Positions 28,901 through 39,019 of a stretch of DNA of 64,000 nt are shown in pieces; the stretch's first letter is position 1, and every line of letters starts with the position of its first letter. Position numbers and translations under genes: made by a program. Under the pieces are notes generated by a model that saw only the letters and a program-made list of their open reading frames with translations, had not been told where the DNA came from and made no database searches. This DNA comes from Anas platyrhynchos (taxonomy: Eukaryota; Chordata; Aves; Anseriformes; Anatidae): the NCBI RefSeq assembly GCF_047663525.1, contig NC_092591.1, positions 31,343,001-31,407,000 on the forward strand. Direction: 5' to 3'.

Positions 28901-31900
28901 ATGACATCACAGGTTTCTGGGATTTAGCCAGGTGCTAATTCAGACTGAGGCATTTTTACCTGCAGGTAGGAGAAAGATGCATAGGTCTTCAACGAATCTC
29001 AGTCTGGAATGTTTTTCTACTAGTGGTAACAAAACACATCATCTCCTTCTCTGTTTTGAGATGTGTAGTACAACTGTGCTTAAGTGCCCTGTAGATGTTT
29101 TTTTAAGAGTTTTTTAGATTAAAAAGCTTACTTTATATTACCCAGTATTTTAATCTATGCTATTGTGAACAACTCTTAACTCGATTAAAGAGAATTGTAT
29201 TACAGTGGTGGTTGGTAGCAAAAAATATTTTCAGTGCTCTTTTACTCCAGGATGATTATTCTGTGTCAACTCATGAAGAAAAGCATACAGAGGAATCCAA
29301 CTGTCTGTACTCATCAGATAAATGTAAGCAGGTACCTAAATACTTGTGCAATGGTGGCTACTAAATTTCACAAGAAGTCACAATGCTTGCTGCCTTGTTT
29401 TTAGCTAAATGTCGTTATTTGTAAATTCTGCATAGCCATGGAGCATCTGCTCTTTCTGTTCAGATGTGCACAAAAGGCCACTGCTGTCGCTGTTGCCTGC
29501 AGCTGAGTTTCGGGAATCAAAACTCATGTTAAAACGTTAAGTAGGGGATTCAATTGGGTGAATTCATCAGTAAGGGTCTGTCATAGGCTGACTCTTCTAG
29601 AGGGGTGGGGAAATCGGGCAAAGACTTCCAGCTGCCTGTGGTACTGAGACTGGAGCAAAAAGAATTATTTTTTTTTAAAAAAAAAAAAAAACACAAGAGA
29701 ATTTCTTGTGTGTAGAGTCCAGACCTCACGTTTGGCAGAACCTTGTCTGACGCTGATGAAATATCTCTTGCTGACCCTGCAGGTACTTGCTTACAGGTGA
29801 CCAAGTCACAAACCTTACACTCTGCCCCGATCCGATCCACCTGGAGGCTTGTCAGACCTTCACAGCTTTTCCTTTTTATGCATTGGGTACACTCTGCTCA
29901 GGACCTGATCTGAGAATCGGGCTGTAATGTCAGTCCTGGTTTTGTACAGGTAAAATTCAGGGACTGCAGTGTTCCTGGACCTGATTTTCTTCCAGAATTC
30001 TTGATCAAGAGAAAACTAAGACTGGCTGGGAAACCCAGATGAGTAGTAGGAGCAAACAAGTGTAGAGAGGAAAAACAGGCCAAACAAATGTGAGGAAGGG
30101 GATGAGGGACTCGCTGGGCAAAGGGGCTGCAAGAAGGTGAGGTGATGCTGGGAATGGGCTGAGGGAACTGGCAGAGAAACAGCTCAGCTGGAGAGCCAGG
30201 GAAAGGCAGCTGAGACCTGCACAGGTCCTATCCAGTGAGATACCAATGCTGGTGTGTGCCCTTTGTGATGCTTTCCTTCACGTGTCTGCATGTGATACAT
30301 TTTCACTTGCTACTAAGATAAAATAGAACGCTGAAATCTTATTTCATATTGCATTTGGGGTTTAAATGAGCTGGGTTTTAATTTATGATACGCTTAAAAA
30401 TTCCACAAGGACCCAAAGGTTGAGAGAAGCGTTACACAAACGTCGCAAGAAATGTTTTGGGCTGTCTTGTTGCTTGAGACGTTATCGGCTTAGCGCACAG
30501 TGGTACTGAGCAACGTTGGGCAGTATGGTTAGCTCATTTGGAGAACAACCACGCTGCTTTTAGTGAATTGCACTTCTGATCGTGCATTTCTCTGAAGTTT
30601 TGTTTCTCTGATCAGATATTCAATGTGGAGGCCTGAAAGTGCACAGCTTGCTGCTTCGGTACAATTTCTGACAGTCCACACTGGTGTGTAGGGGGGTGTT
30701 AGTTCGTTTTTGAGACCCCACGTTGTAAACGTGCAAGTACCACTTACATACAGATGGCAATTTAAGGGGATGTGGGAGACAGTGGCTTCTTGCTGCCTGC
30801 TACACTGAAGGTTAAAAAGTCACATTTGGTTTCTCTGTTGCTTCCCTTCAGTGAACTTTGTGGAGGGGGAGTTCTGACATGTCTAGATCATAATCCTCCA
30901 GCATTCATCTCTTTGTAAGTCAGTGCAGTACAGTTCAGTCTAACTCATTTTTTTCAATCTAACTCCTTTTTTTCTCCTTCTCAAAGTCTGCTTAGAGCCT
31001 TAACCAACTCAAATAACGGCTGAAGCTCTCTGGTCATGTAATGCTCAGCATGCAGATTGCTTTCTCTAACAGCCTGAAGTACTTCTGTCTAGCTGAAAGG
31101 TTTGTAACTTTGTGATTGGGGTAACAGAGGCAAAACAAATGGGAAATACTTCTCTAAGCTCTTATACAGCCTAGAATCTGAACTCAGTGGGATTTCAGGA
31201 GTTTTGTTTCTTTTAAGCACAAGAACCTTTTTAGTAAGATCTTCCTCAAGTTATCTGATGACATCCCTGTAGCAGCTGCACAGGCAAGTATTTCCTTAAA
31301 GGGTTGAAGTTGCTTATGACACAAGGCCCTGAAACATTAATTAAAATAAGCTTATTGTCAACAATGCTTTAATCTCAAGGAGGTATAATTAATATTCCTT
31401 CGGTAAACATTTCTCCTGTCATCTCCTTAAAATACTTAGTTCGATGTTTCCCAAAAACTCTACAGTCCCTCTCAAAGCAGTGGAATATGATTAGAAATGA
31501 TATTAACTGAAAAATTCTTAGAGTTCTCATGTCTGTGTGCCTTTGCGCAATCCTTTGGCCCACATTCGTCCGGCCAACTTCTGCTACATCCGGACACGTG
31601 TCCAGAGGTGAAGAGGAATTTATGGTTGAGATGAGATGGCCGAAGTGTGTGCAGAAATACCTGCGTTGTGCTGAGCTACTGATGCTCTTAGAGCGTGATG
31701 GAGAGAGGTTTGATGGATTAAAACTGCACAGATGGAGCCTGCAGTGCTTTCTTCCCCTGGAGGCTTGGCATCAGTCTCCGGAGCTGCATTTTGCCACTGG
31801 ACCAACTCCTGCCCCTCCAGTGTGGGTTGGGTGCCACTGTGAGCACTCTGCCCATCCTCCAAAGGCAGCTGCATCTGTTTCGAGTTCCCAGAAAACCGGC

Positions 31901-34900
31901 AGCGCTGTTAGCTATGCAATTTATGCTTTGCACACAAATTAAAACCCCTCGTAATGTGAACGTGAAACGCAGAAACCACAAGGCCTGGGGAGCGAGGCAA
32001 GCCTCACAGTGTCGAACTGAGAAACGTTCTGCCTTTCCTTGAGCAGAACAGCCCCAGCTCGCAGCTCCGAGCATCTTGCTCAGCGGGCAGAGAGCTGGCT
32101 GACTTCACAGCACTGTGTGTGGCCGGGGAAGGAAGTTTTCCCAGTACCCAGCTTTAGGAGCGAACGCTAAATTTTTCCAGATGCGGCTGTGGTGGTGCAA
32201 GTGCAGCGAAAGCGCTGCTGTGTGGCTCCAGGGCTCCCTTCTCGCTCTGCAAACACAAACCTGCTGTGTGCCAGCTTTCTCGGGGATGTGATTTTAATTA
32301 CGGCAAGGAATATTTGCTAAAGGTCACAACCTGGACCACAAACCATCGGATCTCTGCACGTGGTTTGGGTTATCGTAGTGCAATGCTCCTGGGGCTGAGG
32401 TTTCCCCGCCGAGACCTGAGGTCAAGTGGAGGAAAGGGGCGACCTCATGCAACCCGTGCTGCTGGGGAGGAGGAAAACAACCAGAGGTAAAACTGCCCCA
32501 AGTCCAAGGTAATGCTTCTTACTGCATAACTTGACTGAATTTGAACTATTCAGGCTTCTGCTCTGATTGGCACAGATCAGTCCTGGTGCTGGTGGTTTCA
32601 TAGGACAAATTGTAGGCTCCTGCTGTGACTGCAAAGACCAGGCACAGTCTGCTGGTTCCCTTCCATACCGCTTTGGCCTTCAGTTTCAGGAGAGAGTTTA
32701 GTGAGGGGGGAGGAAGGGAGACCCCCAAAGAGCCTCAGAAATGTGGTTAAAGCCAATTCTGCTGCTGTGCGGACTCTACAAAGACAGAGGATGAGACGGA
32801 CCCTCCAGAGCAGTCCAGCATCAGACTAGACAAGAGGTAAGCCAATCAGGAGAGGAAACGGGATGTTACAACAGATTTATTTTTCCAAATGTGGTTTCAA
32901 TTTTAGAAAGAAACCCTCTCCCCCCACCCAATGCCGTGTTTTATTTTATTTTTTTAAGGCATTTAATTCATGTGCATTTGCTTTTCTGGTGGTGGTTTGT
33001 AAGCAGTCATCGGCCTGAGGGGCCTGGTTTGGTTGGGGATGTTGGGGTTATTTTTTGTTTGTCAGCTCGGTTGCCTGCCCCCCTCTTCTACGTGCGTTTT
33101 TCTGTTTAGCTTGTGCTCGATCCAAAGCTTGCTGCTGGCAGTGGCCTGAGCCAGCTCCAGCCCCAGCTCGTCCTGCAGCAGGCATCGCCTGGTCTCTGCA
33201 TTTATTTCAAACTGCCTCAAATTCATGCTGAAAAACATCCCACAAAGCAACGTTAAATGACACATGCTTGTCTCAGAAGGCGGCTGCATGCAGCTCGGGG
33301 TCTCTTGTTTGTATTAATATCCAAGGGGGTGGCACCAAAAAGCCCATAACTGAGCTGTTAAATGAATGGGTGAACTATAGGAGTGAGTTTAAGGCTCCTA
33401 AATACCGAGATCAGTGGTGGGGTTCTTCTCACCAGCACCAGGAGTTGAAGAGAGGGGTGTCTGGGGCAGGTTAAGCATCTAACCAGCATCGATAGACAGT
33501 GGGTATGAAAGCACAGGATTAACATCTCAAACACCTTTCTTCTTATTTCTCTTTAAGGGAGAAAACAGCACCACGCACCCACATGGCACGTCCTGGGGAG
33601 GTACAATGTGCTTGGAAACGTAATGCGTGCCCACCTGGTTCATTTAAGCAGCGATGATTTAATTGCACCAGCATCTCGAAGTCCTCAAGGGACACCTCGC
33701 TAGGGCAGAGCTCTGGTTGTACCTGGGGAGATGGGGATGTCCTTCTTCAAGGTAAGAGGTTTGTCCACCTCTGAGCTCCAGGCCAGGCCCTGGGGGCTAC
33801 TCTCAGCCAGGGCTGGGGCCACGGCCAAATTTTGCTCCTGATTTCTTCTGGCCCCCACCAGGCAGGAGGAGGGCGTGCTGTATTTGGGAGCTGGGTGTTT
33901 CTGGACTGCTTGCTTTCCAAGGAACTTTCCATGGAAATTTAGAGGGGGAAAAAATAAAAATAAAATTACCCTTGCTTTGGAGAAAAGCCTCCAGGACATC
34001 GTCAGGAACTTAATGTGATGAAGCAGAAACTGGAGCAGTGTCAGGCATTTAAACACCACCAAGGGCTGTGCTCTGCTGTTCTGTGCAGAGCTTCAGCTGC
34101 AATTAACTGCAAAAACAATTAGATATAGATATATTTATGAATCTGATCCATATACCTCAGGCACTGGAGGAAGTCTCAGCACTACACCTCCTTCCCATTG
34201 CTGCCCCAAGCTTTGGCTGAACACATGTGTAGGGGGCAGGAGCAGACAGGGAAAGAGGCGTCTTTCATAGCACCAGCTGAACACGGCCCATCCAGCCCCA
34301 AATCTTAATTTTCAGCCAAAGATGATACCTGGACAGCCTCACACCCTCTCCCCTATCTTCATGCCATGTCACAAGCCTTGCAGCCTTTACATTCAATACC
34401 CACGATAGTTTTCTTCCTATCTTCCCAAGAAAAGGCTGCTGATTTAATGCTTCCTCTTACATTTTGTTTTTCTCAGGAAGACTTCCCTGAGTACGCTGGA
34501 ATAAAAATTTCAAATATATTGAGAATGATACAGGAGCTGTTGTTAACTGAGATGAATTTATCTCTTGGAGTCACTTGGCAAAAATAAATCTTTCATGTCC
34601 CTTGACAGTTGTAACTTCAGTTGTAATTGTAAAATTACTGCTACTTATTATCAAGATTATTAAGAAGGGAGAGAAACTGAACCAATCCTTATCCTTTTGC
34701 TTATAACCCCATGTCCTACTCTAAGTGAAAAAAATAAAAATTCTGTCTTTTTTTTTTCTTCCATTTTTTCATCTCAAGTTCAGCTTTGCTCAGATTTTCT
34801 TTCCACCCTCCCTGCAGCCCACATCCATCCCCTCTGGGTCAGGATGTGCTGAGAGTGAAAACAAAGCCATTTGGAGCATTTTGGGTCGAATTCCCCAGCA

Positions 34901-36800
34901 CCGCATTTTAACAAAGGATTGTACCAGTTTGCTTACGCCCTGCTTTTAATTGTGCCAGACCCAAAGCTGAGGCTTTTGGCTACTGAGCAATGACTCAGAT
35001 AGGACACAAAAAAAATAAATCTTTTCCAGCAAAGAGCACAACAGGCTCCTTTTTCTGCTGGAACAGCAGCACATGTCAATAGTGCACCAAACAGCCCCAG
35101 TATGCTCTTCTTGAACCTTATATACCCCTGCTCACCTAAAATAAATAAATAAATAAATAAAAATTAAAAAAAGAATGCTCCATGAACATCCCTACAAGAT
35201 CTTGTGTTTATTTTGTATACAAGAAAAAAGATATGTTATATGCATAAGGTAACATGAGCAGCTGCAGAATTTGCTGTGTTAAACCCTATCTAGAAAAAAA
35301 AAAAAGGAATGAATCAAGATTTTCTTTTTTAGTGACTCAAACTCTTGTTTTGGCAGTGTGGCCCTCTGTGCCCTCCCAGAGATGAGTGAATTTAGTAAAA
35401 GCCCATCTAGATTTTTTTTTTTTTCCCCTCTTTTCATAACAGCTTCATTACTTATTTCTGCAGCTGTAAAGATGAGGCCACAAGCCAAACTTTTCAACCT
35501 TGACCGATTTATCTGACATTTCAGACTGTTTTAAAACAGCCTGGACATGCTGCTGGCTCTAACCGCCTCCAGGCTGGAAATTCCCCTCTCCTTCTGTGCC
35601 TTTCCTTGCACCCCTCATCCTGCCCCCCCTCCCCCCCAAAAAAAGAAAAAAAAAAAAGAGTAATAATAAAAAAGTGGAAAAGGAGCCAAACCCTCTCCAC
35701 TTGGATCAAGGAGCAATTCACCATTTCCATGGCATGTACAGCCATGTAAACCTTGCTGCTGTTGTACTTTTTTATTTTGTGCATCTCCCTGACACTGAGC
35801 TTTTTTCACCTGGCTGGTAAAGCTTTTAGAAAAATGAAAGGAAAAAAGTTAATGATAAAAGAAAAAAGAATGGAAAAAGACAACAGAGACCAAGATGGTC
35901 CAGCACTATTCACCTGCACACCTTGCCACATGGAAATGTTCCCAAAATGATGCTGATTTTTGGAGTGACTAACATGGGAAACATCCAAGGAGGGACTCAA
36001 AAGTTCCCCACACCCCACTTTGCAATATTTGTGCAGAATTAATTTCCCTTTGCCCGGGAAAATGGCATGTGCTGCTCTGCTGGGAGCAGCAGACTTTACA
36101 ACAAAACCTTTGCAGCACCAATCCCCATCTGCCTCGCTGGGGATGTAAGGAGACAACCGCCGCATCCAGCTGCAGGTACCAACATCCCCAGAGCCACCCT
36201 GCAGGGGCAGGAGGCGCTGCTGAAATCTTTGTAATGTTTTAATTACAAGAAGTGCCAACAGGGACTGTGGGCTGAGCCTCGGGCAAACTGCTGCGAATCA
36301 AAGTTGGTTTCGTGTTTTGGGAGCCCAAAACCGCATCTTAACCTAATCAAGCACTATTGTTTTGTACGACTGTACTGACATGGAAACAAATTACGTTTCC
36401 CCCCCCCTCCCGCAAAGGTTTTTCTTTTCCCAGCAGCTGGTGCTGGGCTCTGTGAGACCAGCAGAAACCTGACACGGAGCTTGATTCCTGACAAACACGG
36501 ATTGCCAACAGCCGAAACCTCAGCTCTGTAAAACCGCCGCCGAGCTCTGAGACAGAGCTGAAAACCCCGCAGCTGCAGGAAGGCTGCTGAAGCCGAGCAG
36601 GGGGCTCGCTCCTCACTGTGGGCAGCCCACTTGGTGGCCCCAACGCCTGCCCCCATTGTCACCATCGCCGTCTCCTTCCCCACCACCCTGCAGCCAAAAT
36701 CCAGCCTGCAGGACGCCGAGCAGCAGATGCCTGTCAGGATGCGCTCCCTGCAGCTCCCTGCTCCGTCCCTGTTCGTCCCCTCTTCCCTCTTCAGCACTCC
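28901..36800. other. Intergenic region between RAD51 and CYP1C1
   Basis: About 8 kb with no gene, LINE or LTR that I recognise. It holds a T8-A14 junction (about 29669-29690), an (AAAT)n microsatellite near 35139-35162 and several A/T runs. GC content rises toward 36.6 kb as the CYP1C1 island is approached. The frames at 31.5-32.1 kb do not resemble a known protein. Confidence 0.55.
35139..35162 (+). repeat. (AAAT)n microsatellite
   Basis: AAATAAATAAATAAATAAAT seen directly, about six units. Confidence 0.85.
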
Positions 36801-36823
36801 GGGCGGAATCACTTGGCAGCACG

Positions 36824-36829
36824 TATAAA
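36824..36829 (+). promoter_or_regulatory. TATAAA box upstream of CYP1C1 (distal candidate)
   Basis: TATAAA in GCACGTATAAACCGG, about 500 bp before the CYP1C1 ATG. It could drive a longer leader. No further support. Confidence 0.25.
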
Positions 36830-37178
36830 CCGGGATGTATCTTTATATGACAGTAAGCATTTCGGGCATTTCAGAGGTGTTCCCATTGAACTGTTTGGCT
36901 GTGACTTTCAGGGTGCCAGCGGAGGAGGATTTGTGACAGCACAGCACACCCAAAACACGGCCATGCACCCCACATCCCAGCCAACCTCACCTCTGCCATC
37001 CAGGTGCCACTGGGGACGCGGTGATGGTACAGCAGATAGCACTCCCCCATGTTAAATCTCACCTCCCGTGGCTCCCCAAATCCCTCCTCCCCTCACATCT
37101 CAACCCCACTGCCCCCCGGGGTGGGTCTCCGCTCTCCCTCCTCGCCCCCCAACCACACAGTTCTCCAAAACCCCATCT

Positions 37179-37183
37179 GCGTG
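37179..37183 (+). promoter_or_regulatory. AHR response element core upstream of CYP1C1
   Basis: GCGTG core in ATCTGCGTGCACC, about 147 bp before the ATG. CYP1 genes are induced by the aryl hydrocarbon receptor through GCGTG elements. A 5-base core is expected by chance in such GC-rich DNA, so this is suggestive only. Confidence 0.25.
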
Positions 37184-37282
37184 CACCCCATCGGGGCGGC
37201 TCCGCCCGTTCCCCCCCCCTTCTCCATGCTCAGCAGCGGCCTCCCCGGGGGAGGGAAGAGGCTCTGCCCCCTCGGAGGCGGC

Positions 37283-37289
37283 CATAAAG
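37283..37289 (+). promoter_or_regulatory. TATA-like box close to CYP1C1 start
   Basis: CATAAAG, 41 bp before the ATG. If used, transcription would start near 37313 and leave a leader of under 20 nt, which is short. Alternative to the TATAAA at 36824. Confidence 0.3.
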
Positions 37290-37329
37290 CGGCACTGAGC
37301 CCCGACCCTGCTGCAGAGCAGCTGCAGCC

Positions 37330-38880
37330 ATGGAAGCGATGATGGGGGGCCCCGACGGGGCGGCCACGGGGTCGCTGCTGCTGCTGCTGCTGCTGTTCCT
37401 GCTCGGTGCCCTCCTGCTGCTGGCTGGGACCCGCCGCCGAGCATCTCGAGGGGCTGCGGGGAGCAAGAGCCCACCGGGACCCTTTGCGTGGCCACTGGTG
37501 GGCAACGTCCTGCAGCTTGGCCGCTTGCCCCACTTGGCCTTCGCCCGCCTGGCACGCCGCTACGGGGCCATCTTCCAGCTGCGGTTGGGCAGCCGGCGGG
37601 TGGTGGTGCTCAACGGCGAGGCGGCCATCCGGCGGGCACTGGTGGGGCTGGGGTCTCACTTCGCCGGCCGGCCCAACTTCCCTTCCTTCGGGCTGGTGTC
37701 AGGAGGGCGCAGCGTGGCTTTTGGGGCATGCTCACCCCAGTGGAGGGCGCGCCGGCGGCTGGCCCATGCCGCTCTCCGCGCCCGCTCGACGGCGGCTGAG
37801 GTGGAGCAGCACGTGGCGGCTGAGGCGGGGGACCTGGTGCGGCTCTTCCTGAGGCGCAGCCATGATGGAGCCTACTTCCAGCCCTGCCCACTCCTGGTAG
37901 TGGCCAACGCCAACGTCCTCTGCGCCCTCTGCTTTGGCCGCCGCTACGGCCACGCTGATGAGGAGTTCGCCACGTTGCTGGGCCGCAACGACCGCTTTGG
38001 GCAGACGGTGGGGGCAGGCAGCCTGGTGGACGTGCTGCCCTGGCTCCTGTGGTTCCCCAACCCCGTTCGCCGTGTCTACCGCGACTTCCAGGCCCTCACC
38101 CAGGAGCTGCACGACTTCGTGCAGGCCAAGGTGGTGCAGCACCGCCAGACCTTTGATCCGCGTGCCATGCGTGACGTGAGCGATGTCATGATCGCCACCG
38201 TGGAGCGTGGCAGCGTGTCCCCTCATGGGCTGGGGCCTGAGGATGTGGAGAGCGCCATGACCGATATCTTTGGTGCAGGGCAGGACACCACGTCCACTGC
38301 GCTCTCATGGGTCCTCCTGCTGCTGCTGAAGCACCCACAGCTCCAGCAGGACCTTCAGGCCGAGCTGGACCGGGTGGTGGGACGTGGCCGGCTGCCCACA
38401 GCCGAGGACCGGCCCCACCTGCCTCTTCTGGAGGCCTTCATCTACGAAACCCTGCGCTACAGCAGCTTCGTGCCCATCACCATCCCGCACGCCACCACAG
38501 CAGATGTGGAGCTGGAGGGCTACCACATCCCCAAGGACACCGTGGTCTTCGTCAACCAATGGTCAGTCAACCACGACAGCAGCAAGTGGCCTGAGCCCCA
38601 GCGCTTCGACCCCACGCGATTCCTGGACGAGCAGCAGTGCCTGGACCGTGACCGGGCCAGCAGTGTGATGATCTTCTCGACCGGCCAGCGGCGCTGCATC
38701 GGCGACCAGCTTTCCAAGCTCCAGCTCTTCCTCTTCACTGCCATCCTCCTCCACCAGTGCTCCTTCCACGCCAACCCAGCGGAGAAGCTCACCATGGACT
38801 GCATCCACGGGCTGGCGCTGAGGCCACTGCCCTTCACTGTCACCGCGCGGCCGAGGCTCCCCGTGCTCATCCAGCCCTGA
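37330..38880 (+). CDS. CYP1C1: CYP1-family cytochrome P450, intronless, best match CYP1C1
   Basis: A 516-residue ER-anchored mono-oxygenase of family 1, expected to oxidise planar aromatics and steroids using electrons from P450 reductase. Seen: Leu-rich membrane anchor (about 15-33), proline hinge PPGPFAWPLVGN, I-helix GAGQDTTS (315-322), ExxR as ETLR (373-376), the meander stretch PQRFDPTRF and haem loop FSTGQRRCIG with Cys456. FAWPLVGN, VGAGSLVDVLPWL, SFVPITIPHATT and GYHIPKDTVVFVNQWSVNHD are close to CYP1B1. The whole frame is one exon. CYP1B1 has a coding intron, whereas fish CYP1C genes are intronless, and bird CYP1C1 has been described, so CYP1C1 is preferred over CYP1B1. Start ATG in GCAGCCATGGAA is strong; later in-frame ATGs at 37339 and 37342 are weaker choices. 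All catalytic motifs are intact, so it looks functional. Confidence 0.93.
   Translation: MEAMMGGPDGAATGSLLLLLLLFLLGALLLLAGTRRRASRGAAGSKSPPGPFAWPLVGNVLQLGRLPHLAFARLARRYGAIFQLRLGSRRVVVLNGEAAIRRALVGLGSHFAGRPNFPSFGLVSGGRSVAFGACSPQWRARRRLAHAALRARSTAAEVEQHVAAEAGDLVRLFLRRSHDGAYFQPCPLLVVANANVLCALCFGRRYGHADEEFATLLGRNDRFGQTVGAGSLVDVLPWLLWFPNPVRRVYRDFQALTQELHDFVQAKVVQHRQTFDPRAMRDVSDVMIATVERGSVSPHGLGPEDVESAMTDIFGAGQDTTSTALSWVLLLLLKHPQLQQDLQAELDRVVGRGRLPTAEDRPHLPLLEAFIYETLRYSSFVPITIPHATTADVELEGYHIPKDTVVFVNQWSVNHDSSKWPEPQRFDPTRFLDEQQCLDRDRASSVMIFSTGQRRCIGDQLSKLQLFLFTAILLHQCSFHANPAEKLTMDCIHGLALRPLPFTVTARPRLPVLIQP
37372..37394 (+). repeat. (CTG)n tract coding for the Leu anchor of CYP1C1
   Basis: Consecutive CTG codons within the membrane anchor. 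May vary in length between alleles without breaking the anchor. Confidence 0.8.
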
Positions 38881-39002
38881 GCACCGCACCTGCCTGGCTT
38901 GGGGACAGGGATGGGCAGTGCCAGGGTGGCAGGGGACACCCTGCTTTGCACACCAGTGGCTCTTGCCGCTGCAGAGGGTCAACGGTAGCGAGTCACCACA
39001 GC

Positions 39003-39008
39003 AATAAA
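39003..39008 (+). terminator. CYP1C1: Poly(A) signal of CYP1C1
   Basis: AATAAA 123 bp after the stop codon, followed within 25 bp by a T/G-rich stretch (ACCTGTCTCTGCTCATTTTC, then TTTGTGGGGTGG). A compact 3'UTR. Confidence 0.65.
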
Positions 39009-39019
39009 TGCCTTCGACA

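Noticed and set aside
31529-32074. Frames of 118-137 codons on both strands at 31.5-32.1 kb
   Set aside because: Overlap each other on opposite strands, with no motif, splice structure or promoter. Chance frames in a locally GC-richer patch.
37093-37659. Long minus-strand frames (188 and 151 codons) at the 5' end of CYP1C1
   Set aside because: They mirror the GC-rich coding strand, where stops are rare by composition. Low-complexity Gln/Pro/Arg content and no recognised domain.
37330-38880. Calling the P450 CYP1B1
   Set aside because: Similarity to CYP1B1 is strong, but the lack of the CYP1B1 coding intron and the location beside RAD51 fit CYP1C1 better. Only a tree would settle it.
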